A DNA stretch of 64,000 nt. Source: Micromonospora echinaurantiaca. GTDB lineage: Bacteria; Actinomycetota; Actinomycetes; Mycobacteriales; Micromonosporaceae. How positions within the stretch are numbered: the first letter of the stretch is position 1; every line of letters starts with the position of its first letter. Location: the NCBI RefSeq assembly GCF_900090235.1, contig NZ_LT607750.1, positions 4,517,001 to 4,581,000 of the forward strand. The letters run 5' to 3'. This document shows, piece after piece, positions 59,521 to 64,000 of this stretch. The position numbers and the translations under genes are program-made. The notes below the pieces were generated by a model. That model saw only the letters and a program-made list of their open reading frames with translations. It was not told the origin of the DNA and did not search any database.

Positions 59521-61994
59521 TGCGCCCGATGCGGCTGGACATGGCCGGCTTCACCGTCTTCCGCGACGAGACCACCGTCGACTTCACCGACGCCGACTTC
59601 TTCGCCCTGGTCGGCCCCACCGGCTCGGGCAAGTCGACGGTGCTGGACGCGATCTGCTTCGCCCTCTACGGCACGGTGCCCCGCTGGGGCGGCGCCCGTG
59701 GCCTGGCCAACGCCCTGGCGCCGTCGGCCACCGAGGCCCGGGTCCGGCTGGTCTTCGAGTCCGGCGGGGCCCGCTACGTGGCCACCCGGGTGGTGCGCCG
59801 GGACGGCCGGGGCAACGTCAAGACGGCCAACGCCGGCCTGCAGCTGATGCCGGCCGGGTTCGACGTCACGAAGCTGGACACCGGGCTCAGCCCGGAGGAT
59901 CTCGGCGAGGTGGTGGCCGGCACGCCGGCCGAGATGGACGAGGCGGTGCTGGAGGCGGTCGGGCTGCCGTACGAGCAGTTCACCAGCTGCGTGGTGCTGC
60001 CGCAGGGACAGTTCGCCGACTTCCTGCACGCCAAGCCGGCAACCCGGCAGCAGATCCTGGTCAACCTGCTCGGCCTCGGGGTCTACGAGGAGGTGCAGAA
60101 GAAGGCGACCGCGCGGGCCGCGCAGGCCGAGGCGCGGTTGGAGACGGTCGACCAGCTGCTCGGCGGGCTGACCGAGGTCGACGACGCCGCGCTGGAGGCG
60201 GCGACCGCGCAGGTCGACCGGCTGCGCGAGCTGGCCGGGGCGGTGGCCGCGGCCGTACCGGAGCTGGACGCGGCCCGGGCCACGGCCCTGCAGGCGCGGG
60301 CGGCGCTGGCCGCCCTCGACGCCGACCTGGCCGTGCTCGGCGCGGTGCGGGCGCCGGCCGGGGTGGCCGAGGTGGCCCGGGCGGTGACCGCCGCGCGCGC
60401 CGACGCCGACGCGGCGGCGAGCGCGGTGGCGCTGGCCGAGGAGCGGGAGGAGAAGCTCCGGGGTGAGCTGGCCGCCGCCGGTGACGAGAGCGCGCTGCGG
60501 TTGCAACTGAAGGCGTACGCCGACCGGGAGAAGCTGGCCGGCGAGGCGGAAGCGGTCCGGGCGGCGCTGGCGGTGGCCGGGGCCGAGCACGACGCGGCCG
60601 TACGCGCCCTGGCCGAGGCGCGGGCGGCGGCGGAGCGGGCCGAGGAGGAGTTGGCGGCGGCGTTCCGGGCGCACGAGGAGGCGAAGGCCACCGACCAGGC
60701 GGTGGCGCTGCGGGCGCACCTGGCCGACGGCGACGCCTGCCCGGTCTGCGAGCAGGTGGTGGCGACGGTGCCGGCGGTGCCCGCCGGTTCGGCGGTGGCC
60801 CGCGCGGTGGCGGCCGGCAAGGCGGCCCGGGCGGCGAGCGAGGCGGCCCGGCGGCTGGTGCAGGAGCGCGACGCGGCGGCCCGCGACCTGGAGCGGGTGC
60901 TGGTGCAGGCCCGCGCCCGGCAGGACCAGCTGGACGACCGGTTGGCCGAGCTGGACGCCCAGCTCACCGGGGCCGCGACGGCCGAGGCGCTGCGGGACCG
61001 GCTCGCCGAGCACGCCCGGCTGCGGCGGTCGCTGGAGGAGGCGGGCGGGGCGGTCCGCGCCGGCCGGGAGTCGGCCCGCACAGCCCGCGGCGCGGTGGAC
61101 GCCGCCGAGCAGCGGCTGCGCGCGGCGTGGCGGGCGTTCGACGCGGCCCGGGACGGGCTGGCCCGGTTCGGCCCGCCGGCGGCCGACCGGGAGGACGTCG
61201 CGGCGGCCTGGACCACGCTCACCGACTGGGCCGGGGCCGAGGCGGAGCAGCGCCGGGCGGAGCGGGCCGGGCGGGTCACGGCGGTGGCCGAGGCCGAGGG
61301 GGTCGCCGCCGCGGCGACGGAGCGGATCGCCAGCCTCTTCGCCGCCGCCGGGCTGCCGGCCGCCGACGACCCGGTCCGCGCCGCCGCGGTGGCCGTCGAG
61401 CGGGCCGAGGCCGACCGGCGGCAACTGGTGCAGCGGCGGGAGCAGGCGGCGGGGCTGCGCGAGCAGCGCGCCGGGCACGAGCGCGAGGCGCAGGTGGCCC
61501 GGGCGCTCGCCGGGCACCTGCGGGCCAACAACTTCGAGCGGTGGCTGCTGGCCGAGGCGCTGGACCTGCTGGTCGACGGCGCCTCCGGGATCCTGCGGGA
61601 CCTCTCCGGCGGCCAGTACGACCTGGTGCACGACAAGGGTGAGTTCTTCGTCGTCGACCACCACGACGCCGGGCTGCGCCGGGGCGTGCGCACCCTCTCC
61701 GGCGGCGAGACGTTCCAGGCGTCGCTGGCCCTGGCGTTGGCGCTCTCCGAGCAGCTGGCCGGGATGTCCACCACCGCGGCGAGCCTGGAGTCGATCGTGC
61801 TGGACGAGGGCTTCGGCACGCTCGACGCGGCCACCCTGGACACGGTGGCCGCCACCCTGGAGAGCCTGGCCGCCCGAGGTGACCGGATGGTCGGCGTGGT
61901 CACCCACGTGCCGGCGCTGGCCGAGCGCATCCCGGTCCGGTTCGAGGTACGCAAGGACGCCCGCTCGGCGCGGGTGGAACGGACCGGCCGGTGA
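59520..61994 (+). CDS. sbcC: SbcC/Rad50-type ATPase
   Basis: The 824-residue SMC-like protein has an N-terminal Walker A GPTGSGKST (residues 32-40), Q-loop VVLPQGQFADFL, two long coiled-coil arms around a zinc hook (Cys407-Pro-Val-Cys410), signature TLSGGETF and Walker B SIVLDEGFGTLD. It is shorter than E. coli SbcC. It couples ATP binding to SbcD nuclease activity and DNA-end tethering. ATG 59520 overlaps the sbcD stop; ATG 59529 is possible. The stop overlaps the nurA GTG. Confidence 0.93.
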   Translation: MRPMRLDMAGFTVFRDETTVDFTDADFFALVGPTGSGKSTVLDAICFALYGTVPRWGGARGLANALAPSATEARVRLVFESGGARYVATRVVRRDGRGNVKTANAGLQLMPAGFDVTKLDTGLSPEDLGEVVAGTPAEMDEAVLEAVGLPYEQFTSCVVLPQGQFADFLHAKPATRQQILVNLLGLGVYEEVQKKATARAAQAEARLETVDQLLGGLTEVDDAALEAATAQVDRLRELAGAVAAAVPELDAARATALQARAALAALDADLAVLGAVRAPAGVAEVARAVTAARADADAAASAVALAEEREEKLRGELAAAGDESALRLQLKAYADREKLAGEAEAVRAALAVAGAEHDAAVRALAEARAAAERAEEELAAAFRAHEEAKATDQAVALRAHLADGDACPVCEQVVATVPAVPAGSAVARAVAAGKAARAASEAARRLVQERDAAARDLERVLVQARARQDQLDDRLAELDAQLTGAATAEALRDRLAEHARLRRSLEEAGGAVRAGRESARTARGAVDAAEQRLRAAWRAFDAARDGLARFGPPAADREDVAAAWTTLTDWAGAEAEQRRAERAGRVTAVAEAEGVAAAATERIASLFAAAGLPAADDPVRAAAVAVERAEADRRQLVQRREQAAGLREQRAGHEREAQVARALAGHLRANNFERWLLAEALDLLVDGASGILRDLSGGQYDLVHDKGEFFVVDHHDAGLRRGVRTLSGGETFQASLALALALSEQLAGMSTTAASLESIVLDEGFGTLDAATLDTVAATLESLAARGDRMVGVVTHVPALAERIPVRFEVRKDARSARVERTGR

Positions 61995-62956
61995 CCGCCC
62001 GGTTCTTCGTCGACGCGTGGGATCCCGCGTACGGGGCGTCGTTCGAGGCGTCGGCGGCCGGGCCGGCCGCGCCGAGCAGCGCCCAGGTCGACCCGGACGC
62101 CGAACTGCCGGCGGTGGACTGGCGGGCCATCGACGTGCGCCCGGGCCTGCGCGCGCCGGACGTGGTGCTGCTCGTCGACGGGGTGCGCCGGATCGACGCC
62201 AGCGTCTGGACGGCGGAGGCCGACGGCGGTTCGTTCCCCGGCCTGGCCGCCTCCTACGCCGCCGGGGTGGTCCGCTGTGACCTGCAACGGGGCGCGGCGC
62301 AGCTGGCCGGCACCCGGGTGGGCCGGGGCCTGTTCACCGCGAGTCCCTCGGCCGAGGACGTGGTGGCCGGGCGGGTCCGCTATCCGGTGCACCGGGTCAG
62401 CGGCACCGGTGAGCTGGCCAAGCTGCCGGCGGCCGTGCAGGGTCCGCTGACCGCGCTGGAGGTGGAGGTCTCCGGCGCCGCCCGGGTCGACGGCGACCTG
62501 CTGGTGGTGGACGGTCCGCTGCGCAACCGGCGGCAGCTGCCCCGCACCCTCGGCTACATCAAGACCCAGCACAGCCAGTACCTCGACGCCCGGCTCACCG
62601 CAGTGGTCACCGGCCTGGCCGCCGGCCAGCGCTCCCCCGTGTTCCGGCTCGGCACCGCCTGGGGCGGCTGGTCCTGGTACCTGCGGTTGCCGGTGGCCGC
62701 CGGGGCGCCCTGGGCGGGCATCGTCCGGATGGAGTGCTCGGCCGACCTGACCATCACCGAGGCGGTCGAGCTGGCCGACCTGTCCCTGGTCACCCTGCCC
62801 CGGTTCGCCTCCACGCCGTACAAGGACCCGCGGGCCCCGCAGAACCTGATCCCGATCGCCGGCCTGGAGCGCCGGCTGCGGGCGCTGCTCGGTGACGCCC
62901 GGCTGCTGCACCGGGCGCTGACCGCCGCCGCCCGTCCCGCCGCCCGCCGCCCCTGA
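61991..62956 (+). CDS. nurA: NurA-family nuclease
   Basis: The 321-residue protein matches the NurA domain: catalytic Asp63 in VLLVDGVRRID, a second acidic strand with Asp174 in LLVVDGPLRNR, GYIKTQHSQYL, and the C-terminal DPRAPQNLIPIAGLERRLRALLGD. NurA is a Mn-dependent 5'-3' exonuclease and endonuclease that works inside the HerA ring to make 3' single strands. GTG 61991 overlaps the sbcC TGA by four bases, so the nuclease is translationally coupled. Confidence 0.85.
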   Translation: MTARFFVDAWDPAYGASFEASAAGPAAPSSAQVDPDAELPAVDWRAIDVRPGLRAPDVVLLVDGVRRIDASVWTAEADGGSFPGLAASYAAGVVRCDLQRGAAQLAGTRVGRGLFTASPSAEDVVAGRVRYPVHRVSGTGELAKLPAAVQGPLTALEVEVSGAARVDGDLLVVDGPLRNRRQLPRTLGYIKTQHSQYLDARLTAVVTGLAAGQRSPVFRLGTAWGGWSWYLRLPVAAGAPWAGIVRMECSADLTITEAVELADLSLVTLPRFASTPYKDPRAPQNLIPIAGLERRLRALLGDARLLHRALTAAARPAARRP

Positions 62957-63123
62957 CCCGGCGCGCGGCGCGCGCGGTGGAGGATCGACGCGGGATGCGG
63001 GAAGTCGGCGTATCCGACGGCCGGGCCACCCCGAGTTCCCGCGAACGGAGTCGATCAAGCGGGCGAGGCCGCGCGGGTGGGGCACGGGACGGCCGCCGGC
63101 GGGTCGCCGGGATACTGGGCGGC

Positions 63124-63981
63124 ATGGGGCGCAGGCGGGCCGGGGACCGGGTGGTGGAGCAGGTCGACACCGGGCTCGCCGAGCTGGCGCCGGACCCGGA
63201 CCGGGCCGGCTCGTGGACCCTGCTGCTGGACGGCGCGCCGCAGTCGCACGTCGACCTGGCCGATCCCACCCACCTGGAGTTCGAGTACGTCCGCCGGCTG
63301 GCCGCGGCGATCGACCTGGTCGCGCCGGCCGGCGCCCCGCTGCGGGTGCTGCACCTGGGCGGCGGCGCGCTGACCCTGCCCCGGTACGTCAGCGCCACCC
63401 GCCCGGGCTCGACCCAGCGGGTGGTCGAGGTGGACGGCGGGCTGGTGGACCTGGTCCGGCGGGTGCTGCCGTGGCGCGCCGACCCGCGGCTGCGGGTCCG
63501 GGTCGCCGACGCCCGAGCGGTGTTGGCCAGCACCCGCGAGGCCAGCTGTGACCTGGTGGTCGCCGACGTCTTCGCCGGCGCCCGGACCCCGGCCCACCTG
63601 ACCTCCGTCGAGTACGCCGCCGAGGTGGCCCGGGTGCTGCGCCCGGAGGGCTGGTACCTGGCCAACGTCGCCGACGGCCCGCCGCTGCGGTACGCCCGCG
63701 GCCAGCTGGCCACGGTCCGTTCGGTGCTGCCCCGGGCCTGCCTGGTCGGGGACGCGGCCGTGCTGCGCGGGCGGCGCTACGGCAACCTGGTGCTGGTGGC
63801 CGGCCGGGTGGAGCCGTCGGTGCCGGAGCTGACCCGGCGGGCCGCCGGGGACTGGTTCCCCGGCCGGGTGCTGGCCGGGGCGGACCTGGACCGCTTCGTC
63901 GGCGGCGCCCCGGTGGTGCGGGACGCCGACGCCACCGCCTCGACGCCGCCACCGCCCGGGATTTTTTCCGTCCGCCGTTGA
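63124..63981 (+). CDS. Spermidine synthase-like methyltransferase-fold protein
   Basis: The 285-residue protein has the spermidine-synthase-type core: SWTLLLDGAPQSHVDLADPTHLEFEYVRRL, VLHLGGGALTLPRYV (motif I), RVVEVDGGLVDLVRRVLP, and DLVVADVFAGARTPAHLTSVEYAAEVARVL. The catalytic Asp of polyamine synthases falls in the ADVFAG position. Actinobacterial homologues lack proven polyamine activity. ATG 63124 lies seven bases after GATACT and has no ribosome site, so it may be leaderless. It lies 168 bp after nurA and could be a separate transcript. Confidence 0.8.
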   Translation: MGRRRAGDRVVEQVDTGLAELAPDPDRAGSWTLLLDGAPQSHVDLADPTHLEFEYVRRLAAAIDLVAPAGAPLRVLHLGGGALTLPRYVSATRPGSTQRVVEVDGGLVDLVRRVLPWRADPRLRVRVADARAVLASTREASCDLVVADVFAGARTPAHLTSVEYAAEVARVLRPEGWYLANVADGPPLRYARGQLATVRSVLPRACLVGDAAVLRGRRYGNLVLVAGRVEPSVPELTRRAAGDWFPGRVLAGADLDRFVGGAPVVRDADATASTPPPPGIFSVRR

Positions 63982-64000
63982 TCCGTTCGGCCCGGCGCTG

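Noticed and set aside
59514..63085. Long minus-strand frames opposite sbcC and nurA
   Set aside because: Shadow frames typical of very high GC codon use; one is almost entirely Ala/Ser/Arg.

Overview
The window reads as chromosome of a high-GC actinomycete, most likely Micromonosporaceae (Micromonospora-like). The signs are very high G+C, many GTG starts, many apparently leaderless genes, a DevR/DosR dormancy pair, an F420-type oxidoreductase, a ceb cellobiose operon with its own LacI regulator, and a secreted GH9 cellulase. No plasmid, phage, transposase or CRISPR array is visible. The family-level assignment is inference.

Layout. 0-7.97 kb: the 3' end of a dormancy-type histidine kinase, DevR and an Acg-like nitroreductase; an SDR protein; a membrane protein; a second two-component system; and an F420-type oxidoreductase divergent from a TetR regulator with two matching operators. 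8.07-18.95 kb: two related tRNA clusters (Gly-Val, and Gly-Cys-Val) on the minus strand bracket a stretch of accessory genes: PEP-mutase-like enzyme, ArsR-like regulators including an ArsR-arsenate reductase fusion, VOC and GNAT proteins, a GH15 enzyme, and an ABC transporter with a PadR regulator. 19-29.6 kb: TetR, AlkB alkane hydroxylase, a secreted M36 metalloprotease, a 14-15 bp minisatellite, a secreted membrane-anchored protein, methyltransferase plus P450, LysR and MFS. 29.6-33.7 kb: ABC exporter facing a NarL-type two-component system whose kinase has an unusual C-terminal extracytoplasmic domain. 33.7-37.0 kb: biotin locus bioF-bioD divergent from bioB-bsaP, without bioA. 38.2-42.0 kb: GH9 cellulase and a sortase-type surface protein. 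42.5-48.5 kb: aldehyde dehydrogenase, two ACT-domain proteins, and an APH-like kinase coupled to an acyl-CoA dehydrogenase. 48.6-54.6 kb: cebE-cebF-cebG-bglC-cebR on the minus strand. 54.9-56.3 kb: pRiA4b ORF-3-like protein, a 39-residue Cys-rich protein coupled to a RibD-like reductase. 56.5-63.0 kb: a herA-sbcD-sbcC-nurA operon, followed by a spermidine-synthase-like gene.

How the parts connect. CebR-type operators (14 bp, 13/14 matches) sit upstream of cebE (two copies) and of the GH9 cellulase, so cellulose cleavage, cello-oligosaccharide uptake, hydrolysis and repression form one regulon across about 14 kb. The herA-sbcD-sbcC-nurA order matches the archaeal HerA-Mre11-Rad50-NurA end-resection operon. 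A nearly identical tiny ORF is inserted exactly between two coupled genes at two unrelated places (bioF/bioD and herA/sbcD) and looks like a dispersed translational-coupling element.
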